A stretch of 64,000 nucleotides of DNA from Paenibacillus sp. MBLB1832 (GTDB lineage: Bacteria; Bacillota; Bacilli; Paenibacillales; NBRC-103111), in NCBI RefSeq assembly GCF_032271945.1, contig NZ_CP130319.1, positions 2,747,001 to 2,811,000 on the forward strand, read 5' to 3'. The notes beneath the pieces are model-generated. The model did not search any database, was not told the DNA's origin, and worked only from the letters and a program-made list of their open reading frames with translations. This document shows positions 17,015-26,759 of the stretch, in pieces. How positions within the stretch are numbered: the stretch's first letter is position 1; every line of letters starts with the position of its first letter. The position numbers and the translations under genes were made by a program.

Positions 17015-18439
17015 ATGTTAATACCTATACACGAGTTACGACGTTCTTGCGAAGGCCGAATCCGAATGCTTGAAACGCAAGGTCATGATGTGACAGGACT
17101 GAAGGAGAAGCTAGATGCAATACCTGCTGGCTACGATGCTATTCTGAAATTCGGATATGAGTTGAATGAGGTTCCGATGCGTGCAGATTTTCCTTATGAT
17201 GAGCCCAATGATCTTGTTGCGATTCATTCGGAGCGTCCCGAGGGGGCTGTGGATGTCATTCCCGGTTATTTAAATGAATTAGAGATTCGAGATCGCGTAT
17301 TTGGCGGAGTGTATGGAAAAATGCTAGGATGCATACTGGGTAAGCCGCTGGAAATGGGCTGGGATTTGCCACTCATCCAGGGTTACCTGGAAGGTGCGGG
17401 CGCGTGGCCACTAAATGATTTTGTCCCGTCGTTTAGTCCGACTCAGGTGACCCACCTGCGCAGAGATTGTATCGAAAGCACCAAAGGGCACGTTACCCAT
17501 GTCCAATCGGATGATGATATTAACTACATGATCATGGGATTAAAGGTGTTGGAGCAGTTCGGACCTGATTTCACCACGCAGGATATGGCCTGGATGTGGA
17601 GAGAGAACATCCCTTACGGCTGGACATGGGGGCCTGAGCATACGAGGCTGTGTCTTCTTTCTTGCTTGTGGTGGGGGTACGGACATATTCCGCAAGGTAA
17701 GGAGTGGGATCAGTTTGTAGCATTATTCAATGACGGAGAAGAACTGATTGGCGCGATGATACGCGGGGATACGTTCGGATTGGTCAACCCGGGACGTACG
17801 GCCTATGCAGCAGAGTTAGCTTGGAGAGACGGCAGACTGACCCATGGCAAGACTGGACTTTATGCGGAGATGTGGGTCGCAGCGGCAGTGGCAGCCGCCT
17901 TCCACGAGACGGATCCGGTAAAAGTGATTCAAGCAGCCAATGCACAGCTTCCTAAGCGATCTAGATATTATGAGGCCATGCAAGAGGTGCTCGATTGGTC
18001 TGTGAATGAACCGGATTGGTTGAAGGTATGGAGCAGAATCAACGACAAATGGGGCTATTTAGGCTTCAACGGGACTTTTAACGAGAGTGCGGCCATCGTG
18101 AATTCCATCGTTCACGGTGTGGATGCTTACGGACAAGTAGACTTTGAGAAAGTAATCTGCATGCAGGTTATGCAAGGCTGGGATTGCGATAGCTCTGGCG
18201 CAACGGCCGGTTGTATAGCGGGTGTTATGGCGGGCTATCGGAATTTGCCTCAGAAATGGCTGGAGCCCGTGCGGGACACTTTTCATTCTACTGTTGCGGG
18301 CGAGCATGATACAAGAATCAGTAAATTCGCCGAACGTGTCTACCAGATGAACCGAATCGTACGTACCGCGAAGCCGCTGAAAGATACTTTGAATAGGGAA
18401 AATAAGGGTGACAGCCAGAACTTTACCATTAAAGAATAG
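17015..18439 (+). CDS. ADP-ribosylglycohydrolase-fold protein
   Basis: The 474-residue protein has the ARH signature: VYGKMLGCILGKPLEMGW, the metal-binding SDDDINYMIMGLKVLE, and near the C-terminus GWDCDSSGATAGCIAGVMAG with the paired Asp ligands. These bind two Mg/Mn ions in known ARH enzymes, which cleave ADP-ribose linkages. The protein is longer than typical ARH proteins (about 300-350) because of an N-terminal helical extension. Its tight coupling (4-bp gap) to a cytoplasmic glycosidase and its place in a glycan locus suggest that it hydrolyses a sugar glycoside rather than ADP-ribosyl proteins (inference). Confidence 0.8.
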   Translation: MLIPIHELRRSCEGRIRMLETQGHDVTGLKEKLDAIPAGYDAILKFGYELNEVPMRADFPYDEPNDLVAIHSERPEGAVDVIPGYLNELEIRDRVFGGVYGKMLGCILGKPLEMGWDLPLIQGYLEGAGAWPLNDFVPSFSPTQVTHLRRDCIESTKGHVTHVQSDDDINYMIMGLKVLEQFGPDFTTQDMAWMWRENIPYGWTWGPEHTRLCLLSCLWWGYGHIPQGKEWDQFVALFNDGEELIGAMIRGDTFGLVNPGRTAYAAELAWRDGRLTHGKTGLYAEMWVAAAVAAAFHETDPVKVIQAANAQLPKRSRYYEAMQEVLDWSVNEPDWLKVWSRINDKWGYLGFNGTFNESAAIVNSIVHGVDAYGQVDFEKVICMQVMQGWDCDSSGATAGCIAGVMAGYRNLPQKWLEPVRDTFHSTVAGEHDTRISKFAERVYQMNRIVRTAKPLKDTLNRENKGDSQNFTIKE

Positions 18440-18602
18440 CGTAACCAGCTGAAAGGATTGGATGGCGCAATGTTTGATGACGGCGATAAACGGATTCACA
18501 TTGGCGTTCTTACTGTATCTGAAGCTGGGGGAGCTGGACTATCAACCGACATAGTATCCTTTTCTCCCAGACTTTGAATAACGATGATTTCATGCAGGTT
18601 AT

Positions 18603-18647
18603 CGTTGAATTCCCTTCGTTGTCGGCGCAGCTTCCATCTCATATACT
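18603..18647 (+). promoter_or_regulatory. Promoter/operator B of the ABC importer operon (CGTTG repeats)
   Basis: CGTTG at 18603-18607 and 18617-18621 (14 bp apart) precede TATACT at 18642-18647 by exactly 20 bp. The first repeat sits in the same 11-base context as at 10338 (ATCGTTGAATT). Upstream, 18440-18602 contains only a 35-codon frame (18470-18577) that I do not recognise. Confidence 0.65.
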
Positions 18648-18687
18648 TAAATTACAGACAAGTTGAGAGAGGAGGTGAAAACAAACG

Positions 18688-19647
18688 ATGGAGATGGTTA
18701 AAACGTCTTTCAAGCAGCGAATTCAGAAAAAAGGACGACACAGAATATTACGTCATTGGGAATTGCAGGTGATGGTCCTGCCCTCAATTGTTTTCATCCT
18801 TATTATGAGCTATATCCCGATGTGGGGAGTGCTGTTCGCTTTCCAGGATTATGATATATTCGCAGGATTTCTTCACAGTCCATGGGTGGGTCTAAAGCAT
18901 GTCAGAGCACTCCTGGATGCACCTGTATTCTGGGATATTATGAGGAACACGGTGGTGATTTCCTTCCTACGGCTGCTCATCCTGTTTCCGGCGCCTATCA
19001 TTCTTGCACTCATGCTTAACGAGATTCGTAAACAATCTTTCAAACGCGTGGTGCAAACGATTACATATTTGCCCCACTTCCTTTCCTGGGTTATTATCGG
19101 CGGGTTCGTGGCTTCGTTCTTGGCTGTGGACAACGGGACCCTGAACATAACGCTGATGAAACTGAATTTGATTCAGGAACCGATGAATTGGCTCTCCATT
19201 TCGAATTACTTCTGGACCATATTGATTAGCACGAACCTATGGAAAGAGGTTGGTTTCGGTTCTATCGTGTATCTGGCAGCGATTGCAGGAGTGGATCCGC
19301 ATCTGTATGAGGCTGCATCCGTTGACGGAGCGAGCCGGACGAAACAGATTTTCCTAGTAACGATTCCTTGTATATCTCCGGTCATCTCGGTATTCCTGAT
19401 CCTTCAATTGGGGCGAATTCTCGATGCAGGCTTTGAAGATATCCTTGTGCTCACTAATAATGGAATCAATTCTATTGTCAATAATGTTGCTGAAGTGATC
19501 GATACGTATGCTTACAAAATCGGACTAGGGGATCAGCGGTATTCATACGGCGCTGCGGTGGGGCTCTTTAAATCGGTGATTAACGTATTCCTTCTGTTTG
19601 CGGCAAATGGGGTCGCCCGAAGGCTAGGGCGGAGCTCGCTTTTCTGA
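18688..19647 (+). CDS. ABC transporter permease (LplB/YtcP-family, first subunit)
   Basis: The 319-residue protein has about six membrane segments, beginning VLPSIVFILIMSYIPMWGVL after a basic N-terminus. The EAA loop is PHLYEAASVDGASRTKQIFL. The IDTYAYKIGLGDQRYSYGAA stretch is a hallmark of the LplB-type permeases that work with large lipoprotein binding proteins. The start has a strong AGGAGGTG at 18670-18677. It forms an operon with the next two genes; no ATPase is encoded. Confidence 0.92.
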   Translation: MEMVKTSFKQRIQKKGRHRILRHWELQVMVLPSIVFILIMSYIPMWGVLFAFQDYDIFAGFLHSPWVGLKHVRALLDAPVFWDIMRNTVVISFLRLLILFPAPIILALMLNEIRKQSFKRVVQTITYLPHFLSWVIIGGFVASFLAVDNGTLNITLMKLNLIQEPMNWLSISNYFWTILISTNLWKEVGFGSIVYLAAIAGVDPHLYEAASVDGASRTKQIFLVTIPCISPVISVFLILQLGRILDAGFEDILVLTNNGINSIVNNVAEVIDTYAYKIGLGDQRYSYGAAVGLFKSVINVFLLFAANGVARRLGRSSLF

Positions 19648-19678
19648 AACTGCCGAATACTGATAAGGAATGGTGATT

Positions 19679-20566
19679 ATGAAACTAAGCCTAAGCGATC
19701 GATTACTGGAATGGTTCTGTTATCTTATCCTGGCGATGTTATCCGTTATTACGGTTTATACGTTTTGGAATTCATTTGTTATATCTTTCAATTCGGGGCT
19801 CGACACAGCAACGGGAGGGTTAACAGTCTGGCCGAGGGCGTTTACCCTTGATAATTATAAGGCCGTATTCCAAGATCCTGCATTCTTCCGGGCAATGGGT
19901 ATCTCTGTGGCAAGAGCGGTTGCGGGTACAACGCTTTCTATCTTCTTCACTGCCATGTTTGGTTATGGGATGTCACGACGGGAGCTTCCGAATCGCAAAT
20001 TTTATATGATCCTCTCCCTTGTCACAATGTACTTCGGCGGAGGTCTGATCCCTACGTATTTGCTCATTCGTGATCTGCATATGTTGAATACATTTTGGGT
20101 GCTGATCGTACCTGGTATGGTTAGTGTGTACAATATGATTATTTTCCGGACTTTCTTCATGGAGCTTCCGGCGGGTTTGGAAGAGTCAGCTAAGTTGGAC
20201 GGCTGCAGCACCTTCGGTATTTTCTTCCGAATTGTTATCCCCGTATCGGGTCCCGTAATCGCTACCCTATCTTTGTTCACAGCAGTTGGTCTTTGGAATG
20301 ACTGGTTTAATGCTGGTATCTATATGAGCAATGTGAATAAGCTGCCTGTACAGAATTATTTGCTTAACGTGCTTAATTCCAGCAATTACGCTTCGCAGAT
20401 GGCGCAGATGACTGGAATCTCATCAGGCTTGCAGCAGACGACAGTTACTGGTCGTTCCCTGCAGATGGCTACCTTAATGGTGTCGACACTTCCGATTGTG
20501 CTGGTATATCCGTTCATACAGAAGTATTTTGTCAAGGGTGTTCTCGTTGGTTCCCTGAAGGGCTGA
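19679..20566 (+). CDS. ABC transporter permease (YtcP/LplC-family, second subunit)
   Basis: The 295-residue protein has six membrane segments and an EAA loop GLEESAKLDGCSTFGIFFRI. It contains QMATLMVSTLPIVLVYPFIQ and ends with FVKGVLVGSLKG, typical of YtcP-type permeases. ATG 19679 is preferred because AAGGA lies nine bases upstream; an in-frame ATG at 19670 abuts the ribosome binding site. It partners with the permease ending 31 bp upstream. Confidence 0.92.
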   Translation: MKLSLSDRLLEWFCYLILAMLSVITVYTFWNSFVISFNSGLDTATGGLTVWPRAFTLDNYKAVFQDPAFFRAMGISVARAVAGTTLSIFFTAMFGYGMSRRELPNRKFYMILSLVTMYFGGGLIPTYLLIRDLHMLNTFWVLIVPGMVSVYNMIIFRTFFMELPAGLEESAKLDGCSTFGIFFRIVIPVSGPVIATLSLFTAVGLWNDWFNAGIYMSNVNKLPVQNYLLNVLNSSNYASQMAQMTGISSGLQQTTVTGRSLQMATLMVSTLPIVLVYPFIQKYFVKGVLVGSLKG

Positions 20567-20692
20567 CGCAGAGCCATTATTAAGACTTTAAGAGCCGAAA
20601 GGCTTTTAAATAATGGGCAAGGTCGCGTGTGCTTCAAGACGTCTGGAGCGGCAGCGATTATCCCTATTTTACGAAATAGAGAGGGGATTCAC

Positions 20693-22393
20693 ATGAAAAA
20701 GAGATTTCTTACATATTCTACAGCTCTTGTACTGTTGTTAAGCATGGGGTCCATCATGGCTGCATGCAGCAATGGCAACAGTAACACACCGGCTCCGACA
20801 TCTACGCAGTCGGCTCCTCAAACCTCAGCTAAACCTACTGATTCTGGCAAGAACACTTTCGGAGCAGAACCGCTTAAATTCAGCTTCTATGTGAATTATG
20901 GCTGGTATGCGCCAAAAGGGTATGGCAATACATTCGTTACCAAAGCCCTCAAAGATCAATACAAGCTTGATATTGAGGAAATTAGCTCCAATGGAAACGA
21001 TGCCCAGAAATTTGGCACAATCGTCGCTTCCAATGAATTCCCGGATGTCATGCAGATGGACCGTGGAGCGAACTTCGAGAAGCTCGTGGAACAGGGCAAG
21101 CTTGTTGCCATTGATCCGTTCTTAAACGACCCGAAGTATCCAAATTTAAAGAAGTTTTTGGATCCGGAAGCGGACAAAATGCTTCGGAGCAAAGACGGCA
21201 AGCTGTACGGCATTCCGAATTGGTTCGGAGCCCCGAAGGGCCAAGGTACGCAGTCCAACAACAAAGGCTGGCTTGTAAATCGGAAGATTTATGAGGAGTT
21301 AGGCAAGCCTAAGCTGGAAACCTTTGATGACTTATATAATTATTTGAAAATGGTTAAATCTAAATATCCTGACGTAGTACCTCTAGATACAGGCAATGCA
21401 GGCGGTCCGACTGTTCAGGTGCAGAACATGCTCTATGTGGGAGCGGCCGAGGGTCATCAAATTTACTGGGGGAAGCCAGACGCCGATTTCCGGATTCCGA
21501 ATTTTAACGACAAGAAGTATACGTCTGTATTCGATGACCCTGCGTTGAGGGAGTCGTTCAAATGGACGAATCTGTTCTTCCGCGAGAAGCTGTTAACGCA
21601 GGACACGTTTACACAAAAACTAGAACAGTTCAAAGAAAAGCTGAACACGGGCAAGATTGCTATAGCGGGAATTTACGACGCGCCATCGCATGGTCAGCAA
21701 GCCAATGATATTATTCAGGCCAAAGATCCGAATGCAGGCTATGATTACTGGCCTTGGATTCATAAGGCTGGTGTCAATCCTGACAATATTATTCTTGAAG
21801 CCGGCGGCACGACGGGTTGGAACTTCAATGTGATTACTACGAGTGCTAAAAATCCGGAGAAGATCTTTGCTTTCTTTGATTGGATGTTAAGTGACGAAGG
21901 TATCAAGTTCCTGAACTACGGTCCGAAGGGTGTGTACTATGATCAAGAAGGAGATAAGGGAGTCCCAATCTGGAACGATAAGTATAAGCAATTGACGAGC
22001 GATCAGAAGGCTAACTTGAAGTTCGGTGACTTTACACCAGAAGGATCATGGAGGAACGGCGTTATTAGCCAAGCAGCCATCAATCAGGACGCTTCTAATA
22101 AGAAATGGTCCGATAAAGCAGGTGAATTCTACGGTAAGTACAACCGTTACCTAGGCAACGAGCTAGAGGGAACTGGCAATTATCCGACGAATTCCGAAGA
22201 AGACACGATTTGGAAAACGATTAAGAAAATAAATGAGGATTACGTTGCCAAAATCGTATATGCCAAGAGCGACGATGAATTCAACAAGCTGTTCGACACA
22301 TGGAAGAATGACGTTAACAATGCCGGGTACGATAAACTGCTTCAATACGGTACGAAAATTTGGGCAAGCAACTTGAAGAAGCTGGGTAAATAG
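20693..22393 (+). CDS. Extracellular solute-binding lipoprotein (LplA-type)
   Basis: The 566-residue protein starts MKKRFLTYSTALVLLLSMG and has a lipobox ending MAAC (Cys near residue 25), then a Thr/Ser/Pro-rich linker. Its large size is typical of LplA-like binding proteins that accept oligosaccharides. ATG 20693 follows GAGAGGGG; an earlier in-frame ATG at 20627 would place the signal peptide too far inside. It probably presents the oligosaccharide released by the secreted glycosidases downstream to the two permeases. A strong terminator follows at 22413. Confidence 0.92.
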   Translation: MKKRFLTYSTALVLLLSMGSIMAACSNGNSNTPAPTSTQSAPQTSAKPTDSGKNTFGAEPLKFSFYVNYGWYAPKGYGNTFVTKALKDQYKLDIEEISSNGNDAQKFGTIVASNEFPDVMQMDRGANFEKLVEQGKLVAIDPFLNDPKYPNLKKFLDPEADKMLRSKDGKLYGIPNWFGAPKGQGTQSNNKGWLVNRKIYEELGKPKLETFDDLYNYLKMVKSKYPDVVPLDTGNAGGPTVQVQNMLYVGAAEGHQIYWGKPDADFRIPNFNDKKYTSVFDDPALRESFKWTNLFFREKLLTQDTFTQKLEQFKEKLNTGKIAIAGIYDAPSHGQQANDIIQAKDPNAGYDYWPWIHKAGVNPDNIILEAGGTTGWNFNVITTSAKNPEKIFAFFDWMLSDEGIKFLNYGPKGVYYDQEGDKGVPIWNDKYKQLTSDQKANLKFGDFTPEGSWRNGVISQAAINQDASNKKWSDKAGEFYGKYNRYLGNELEGTGNYPTNSEEDTIWKTIKKINEDYVAKIVYAKSDDEFNKLFDTWKNDVNNAGYDKLLQYGTKIWASNLKKLGK

Positions 22394-22412
22394 TATTTTC
22401 CAAGATAACGAT

Positions 22413-22455
22413 AAGGAGGTGTACTTATGAGAGATAAGTGCACCTCCTTTCTAAT
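22413..22455 (+). terminator. Terminator of the ABC operon
   Basis: Sixteen-base arms AAGGAGGTGTACTTAT (22413-22428) and ATAAGTGCACCTCCTT (22434-22449) pair throughout with a single G-T, and a five-base loop. A short T-rich tail (TCTAATTTG) follows. The stem contains an AGGAGGTG sequence, but no gene follows it closely. Confidence 0.8.
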
Positions 22456-22531
22456 TTGAAGAGCCATTCAACAAGGATTAATGCCTCGCAACCATTGCCT
22501 CTCTATATCACATGGATTTAGTGTAGATATT

Positions 22532-22576
22532 CGTTGATTTACCTCCGTTGTTGCCAGGAATGTAGGTTGATATAGT
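22532..22576 (+). promoter_or_regulatory. Promoter/operator C of the secreted glycosidase (CGTTG repeats)
   Basis: CGTTG at 22532-22536 and 22546-22550 (14 bp apart) precede TATAGT at 22571-22576 by exactly 20 bp, the third copy of the architecture at 10338 and 18603. Transcription would start near 22583, leaving a leader of about 140 nt before the gene at 22726. Confidence 0.6.
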
Positions 22577-22725
22577 TAGTACACGAACTGAGTTTTCCGA
22601 GAGAGCCTAACCTCTATGGGAACGATAGTTCGGAATCGAAGAAATGGAGGGACACTTACGGATTGATTTCAGTTAGGCTGGGTTCTTAATGCCAAGTAAG
22701 AATTTGGATGGAGGGTGTTGTATTA

Positions 22726-24546
22726 ATGGATCAAGAACGGACCAAACGATTTGGATTAGCGCGCACTTGGAAGAAAACATCGCTTATTGCAATGGCAGTT
22801 ACTTTAGCGATAGGGGCAGTCTCGTTGTCTTCTCCACAGACAGCTGCTGCATCAAGTGTGAGCGGATCAATTAATTGGAGCTCCCCCACAGGCAAGACGG
22901 CAGGCGATTATGCGTATGGTCTCAACATTTACAAAGCACAAGAAGGCGTTGCATCAGATGCCACCTACAAAAATAACGTTGCGGCCATGAAGCCAGGTAT
23001 CGTACGGTATCACCGCGCGGATCAGATGGGCGAATCGACTACGGGCAATGGTTGGGTAACTAATCCTGGCATTTCAACCTATGCATGGGATTCCAGCAAG
23101 ATCAACAATATATTGTCGCAAACGTTCAGCAACAATCCGGTGCGTATGGTAAATATCGCAAATTGGCCTTCCTACATGGATGATGGAACAGGGAAGCTGC
23201 GTACCGACATGTATGATGCCTATGCGGCTTTCTGTGCACAACTGGTGCAGATTACAAACATTAATCTTGGGCTTGGCATTCAATATTTCGAAGTGTTGAA
23301 CGAAAAGGATGACACCTACAGCACAAATATGGTGGAACTGGCCACAATTTACAATAAAGTTTATACCGCTATGCGTGCCAAGAGCGCCACAATTAAGATA
23401 GGAGGACCGGCCTTCGCCAGACCTGACTTAACGGCTCGTGTTACTACCTTTGTAGCAAACGCTTACACAAAGTTGGATTTCATCTCTTTCCATACGTATA
23501 GCAGTGGGAGCACGGCTGACACGAATGCAACTATTTGGACGAAAGCACAAGCACTAGGATCGCATACAGCCGATTTCAAATCGATTATTGCCAGCTATAC
23601 GACCGCCAACATCCCAATTTTCCATGACGAGTTCAATATAAGTTGGAATCCACCCGATGGCCGAATGAACAATGAGAAGGGCATGATTTACGATGCACTT
23701 GCCGTGACTGCAATTGCTAAAGCAGGTGCTGCGGGTTCAATGGCTTGGAATGAATCAGATGGCTGGTACGGAAAGCTGGAAGGTTGGGCTCCTTATAATC
23801 GTAGGGCTTCCTCGTTCCTCTATGAGATCATGAACACCGATATGAAGGGTGACATCGTTACAAGCAGTGTAGGCGATTCCTCTAAGATTGATTTACTTGC
23901 TGTTATGACGAACAACTGGAAGAAAGTAATGCTAATCAACCGGTCGGGGTTGGACCAGTCGGTTCAGTTATCGATCGGAGGCTGGTCCACTACCATGTCG
24001 CCGGATACGAAATTTACAGTTAAGCGAATTTACGGATGGGGTGTCGTGTACGAAAGCACCACATTAGATCAACTGACTGGAAGCGCAGGCTTCCCGCTTG
24101 GTGCAGATTCTGTTGCTGTACTTGTGATCGATGAAAATAATAAAAGCTTGGAGAGCAACCTCGCCAAGGGCAAGACAGCTACAGCGGACAGCTCAGAATC
24201 ATGGAATCCCGCCTCGAACGGTACTGACGGAAGTACGAGTACCCGCTGGTGCGCAGCAGATAGCAGTACAGGACATTGGTTGGAAGTCGATCTTGGAACA
24301 AGCCGTAATTTAACCGGTGCCCAATTGGTATGGGAGCAGTCTGCGAATTATAAGTACAAAGTTGAGGTATCAGCAGATCATGTGAATTGGACTTTGGCTG
24401 TGGATAATACAGCCACTACTAGCTCAAGTATCGTTCAAAACTTATCCTTTACTCAAAATGGCAAGCGATACCTACGAGTTACAGTGACAGGATTGCCCTG
24501 GGGTGTATGGGCGAGCTTGTATGAGCTGAAAGCATTCGGTTCGTAA
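22726..24546 (+). CDS. Secreted GH39-like glycosidase with C-terminal F5/8-type module
   Basis: The 606-residue protein has a signal peptide ending near SPQTAAAS. A (beta/alpha)8-type catalytic domain (about 40-400) has a probable acid/base Glu193 in EVLNEKD and a nucleophile Glu302 in FHDEFNISW, the clan GH-A pattern. MAWNESDGWYGKL lies on a late strand and a small beta domain follows. Residues about 480-606 form a discoidin/F5_8 carbohydrate-binding module (TDGSTSTRWCAADSS, GHWLEVDLG, RYLRVTV). ATG 22726 has GGAGG eleven bases upstream; the in-frame ATG at 22708 lacks one. The closest resemblance is to GH39-type enzymes, but the exact family is uncertain. A related catalytic domain lies broken at 26.8-29.4 kb. 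Confidence 0.75.
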   Translation: MDQERTKRFGLARTWKKTSLIAMAVTLAIGAVSLSSPQTAAASSVSGSINWSSPTGKTAGDYAYGLNIYKAQEGVASDATYKNNVAAMKPGIVRYHRADQMGESTTGNGWVTNPGISTYAWDSSKINNILSQTFSNNPVRMVNIANWPSYMDDGTGKLRTDMYDAYAAFCAQLVQITNINLGLGIQYFEVLNEKDDTYSTNMVELATIYNKVYTAMRAKSATIKIGGPAFARPDLTARVTTFVANAYTKLDFISFHTYSSGSTADTNATIWTKAQALGSHTADFKSIIASYTTANIPIFHDEFNISWNPPDGRMNNEKGMIYDALAVTAIAKAGAAGSMAWNESDGWYGKLEGWAPYNRRASSFLYEIMNTDMKGDIVTSSVGDSSKIDLLAVMTNNWKKVMLINRSGLDQSVQLSIGGWSTTMSPDTKFTVKRIYGWGVVYESTTLDQLTGSAGFPLGADSVAVLVIDENNKSLESNLAKGKTATADSSESWNPASNGTDGSTSTRWCAADSSTGHWLEVDLGTSRNLTGAQLVWEQSANYKYKVEVSADHVNWTLAVDNTATTSSSIVQNLSFTQNGKRYLRVTVTGLPWGVWASLYELKAFGS

Positions 24547-24676
24547 ATTGAATTGAAAGGACGAGGAAGATTGCCTCGAACCATCTGGCTTGCCTAGTGG
24601 TCGGCGATCTTCTTCCGATAAACACACTTCTAAGTGATTCCCATTCTGTCTGTATCCATAAAGGAGAATAGTTGAA

Positions 24677-26713
24677 ATGCCGATTAACAATAAATTGAAA
24701 AAAGTCTGGTATGGCGGAGATTACAATCCAGAGCAGTGGGACAAAAGGTATTGGGATGAAGATGTACGATTGTTTCAGCTTGCAGGAATTGACGTAGCTA
24801 CAGTCAATGTATTCTCCTGGCCGCTCTTACAGCCGGCGGAAGACGAATATGATTTTTCCATGCTCGATAGCATCATGGAGAAATTACAGGAAGGTAATAT
24901 CGGCATAATTCTTGGCACCAGCACGGCTGCACATCCAGCATGGATGGCTGCCCGATATCCAGATATTCTTCGGGTAGATTGGGAGGGACGTAAGCGCACT
25001 TATGGCGGTCGGCATAATTCGTGTCCAAACAGCCCCACATACCGCAATTATGCTGCTGCCCTCGCCGAAAAGCTGGCTGAGCGTTACGGCAATCATCCCG
25101 GATTGCTACTCTGGCACGTCAACAATGAAATGGGAGGATATTGTTATTGCGATAATTGCGCCAAGGCATTCCGAGTATGGCTTAAGAAACGTTACGGTAC
25201 GATCGAAACACTGAATAAAGTATGGTATACCGCATTTTGGGGACATACCTTCTACGACTGGAATGAGATCGTTCCGCCAAATCTATTAAGCGAGGGGGTG
25301 CACTGGAACTGGCAACGCAGCAACCAAACTAGTATCTCGCTTGATTATTTCCGATTCGGTTCCGACAGCCTCCTTGCGTGCTACAAGCTTGAAGTAGAAG
25401 CAATTCGCAAGCATTCAAGAAACATTCCGATCACAACGAATTTTATGGGGACATATAAGGAAATGAACTATTTTGACTGGGCACCTTATATTGATGTCAT
25501 ATCCTGGGACAGCTACCCGGCACCAAATCAGCCTCCAAGTATGAATGCAATGACGCATGACCTCATGCGTGGATTAAAAGATGGCCAGCCGTTCATGCTG
25601 ATGGAGCAGACGCCGAGTGTTGCCAATTGGCAGCCATATTGTAAGCTGAAACGTCCGGGGGAGATGAAAAAGTGGAGCTATCAGGCAGTGGCTCATGGTG
25701 CAGATACGGTTATGTTCTTTCAGCTTCGTAAATCGCTTGGGTCGTGCGAGAAGATGCATGGAGCGGTCATTGAGCATGTTGGACATGGCAACACCCGGGT
25801 GTTCAGGGAATGCGCCGAGCTTGGGGAAGAGCTCGGCAGGCTCGGCGATGTGCTGATTGACGCACGACCCGATGCACAGGTTGGCATTTTATACGATTGG
25901 GAGAATCGTTGGGCGGTAGAGTTGTCCAGCGGCCCCAGCAACGATCTTAACTATGTTAAGGAGGTACACAAATATTACGATGCGCTGTACGATTTGCATA
26001 TCCCCGTAGATATGGTGGGTTTGAATGGGGATTTCAACCGATACGAGGTAATTATTGCGCCACTCCTGTACATGATCAAGCCGGGCTTCGCAGCCAAGGT
26101 AGAGAGCTTCGTTGAAGCGGGTGGCACTTTCCTGACGACTTATTTCAGCGGTATTGTCAATGAAACGGACCTTGCCGTGACGGGAGGATATCCGGGTGAG
26201 CTCCGTAAGGTTCTTGGTATTTGGGCGGAAGAGATCGATGCGCTGTATCCTGAAGATACGAATGAACTCGTCATGAACGGAGCTATCCAAGAGCTTCAGG
26301 GCACATTCTCCTGCTCCTTCCTATGTGAACTTATTCATACGGAGACCGCGGAGGTGATGGCCACTTATGGCGAGGATTTCTACGCGGGCATGCCTGCATT
26401 GACGGTTAATCGGTACGGACAAGGGTTGGCTTATTATGTAGCTACGAGCCCAGAAAAGCCATTCTTAGTTAAATTGCTGGAGTATATTTGCAAGGAAAAA
26501 GGGATTGAGTCACTCCTTCCTTTTCAACAGCAGGGAATTGAAGCATCAAGAAGGGTAAAGGATGGCAGGAACTATCTGTTTCTCATCAACCACAATAACA
26601 CTTCATTCGTTGCTAATACGGGCCTGCCATCCTCATTTGAGCTCTTAAGCGGGAAACGTGTTACCCAAAATATCGAGTTGCCTGCCCATGGTGTTGCCAT
26701 TTTGCAAGTTTGA
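24677..26713 (+). CDS. GH42 beta-galactosidase
   Basis: The 678-residue protein is a clear family 42 beta-galactosidase: VWYGGDYNPEQWDKRYWDED at the start, the acid/base Glu151 in HVNNEMGGY, a zinc-type cysteine cluster just after it (CYCDNC), and the nucleophile Glu310 in LMEQTPSVANWQ. A Rossmann-like trimerisation domain (about 390-600) and a C-terminal beta domain follow. No signal peptide is seen, so it is cytoplasmic. It would remove galactose from oligosaccharides brought in by the ABC importer encoded at 18.7-22.4 kb. A ribosome binding site AAGGAGAA precedes the start. There is no obvious promoter of its own in the 130-bp gap. Confidence 0.93.
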   Translation: MPINNKLKKVWYGGDYNPEQWDKRYWDEDVRLFQLAGIDVATVNVFSWPLLQPAEDEYDFSMLDSIMEKLQEGNIGIILGTSTAAHPAWMAARYPDILRVDWEGRKRTYGGRHNSCPNSPTYRNYAAALAEKLAERYGNHPGLLLWHVNNEMGGYCYCDNCAKAFRVWLKKRYGTIETLNKVWYTAFWGHTFYDWNEIVPPNLLSEGVHWNWQRSNQTSISLDYFRFGSDSLLACYKLEVEAIRKHSRNIPITTNFMGTYKEMNYFDWAPYIDVISWDSYPAPNQPPSMNAMTHDLMRGLKDGQPFMLMEQTPSVANWQPYCKLKRPGEMKKWSYQAVAHGADTVMFFQLRKSLGSCEKMHGAVIEHVGHGNTRVFRECAELGEELGRLGDVLIDARPDAQVGILYDWENRWAVELSSGPSNDLNYVKEVHKYYDALYDLHIPVDMVGLNGDFNRYEVIIAPLLYMIKPGFAAKVESFVEAGGTFLTTYFSGIVNETDLAVTGGYPGELRKVLGIWAEEIDALYPEDTNELVMNGAIQELQGTFSCSFLCELIHTETAEVMATYGEDFYAGMPALTVNRYGQGLAYYVATSPEKPFLVKLLEYICKEKGIESLLPFQQQGIEASRRVKDGRNYLFLINHNNTSFVANTGLPSSFELLSGKRVTQNIELPAHGVAILQV

Positions 26714-26759
26714 CAGAGACAGGGCTTTATTCTATAAAAATAGTCCAGGAGGAGATACA

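Noticed and set aside
18470..18577. 35-codon frame before the ABC operon as a gene
   Set aside because: Weak ribosome binding site, no recognisable motif, and too short to support.
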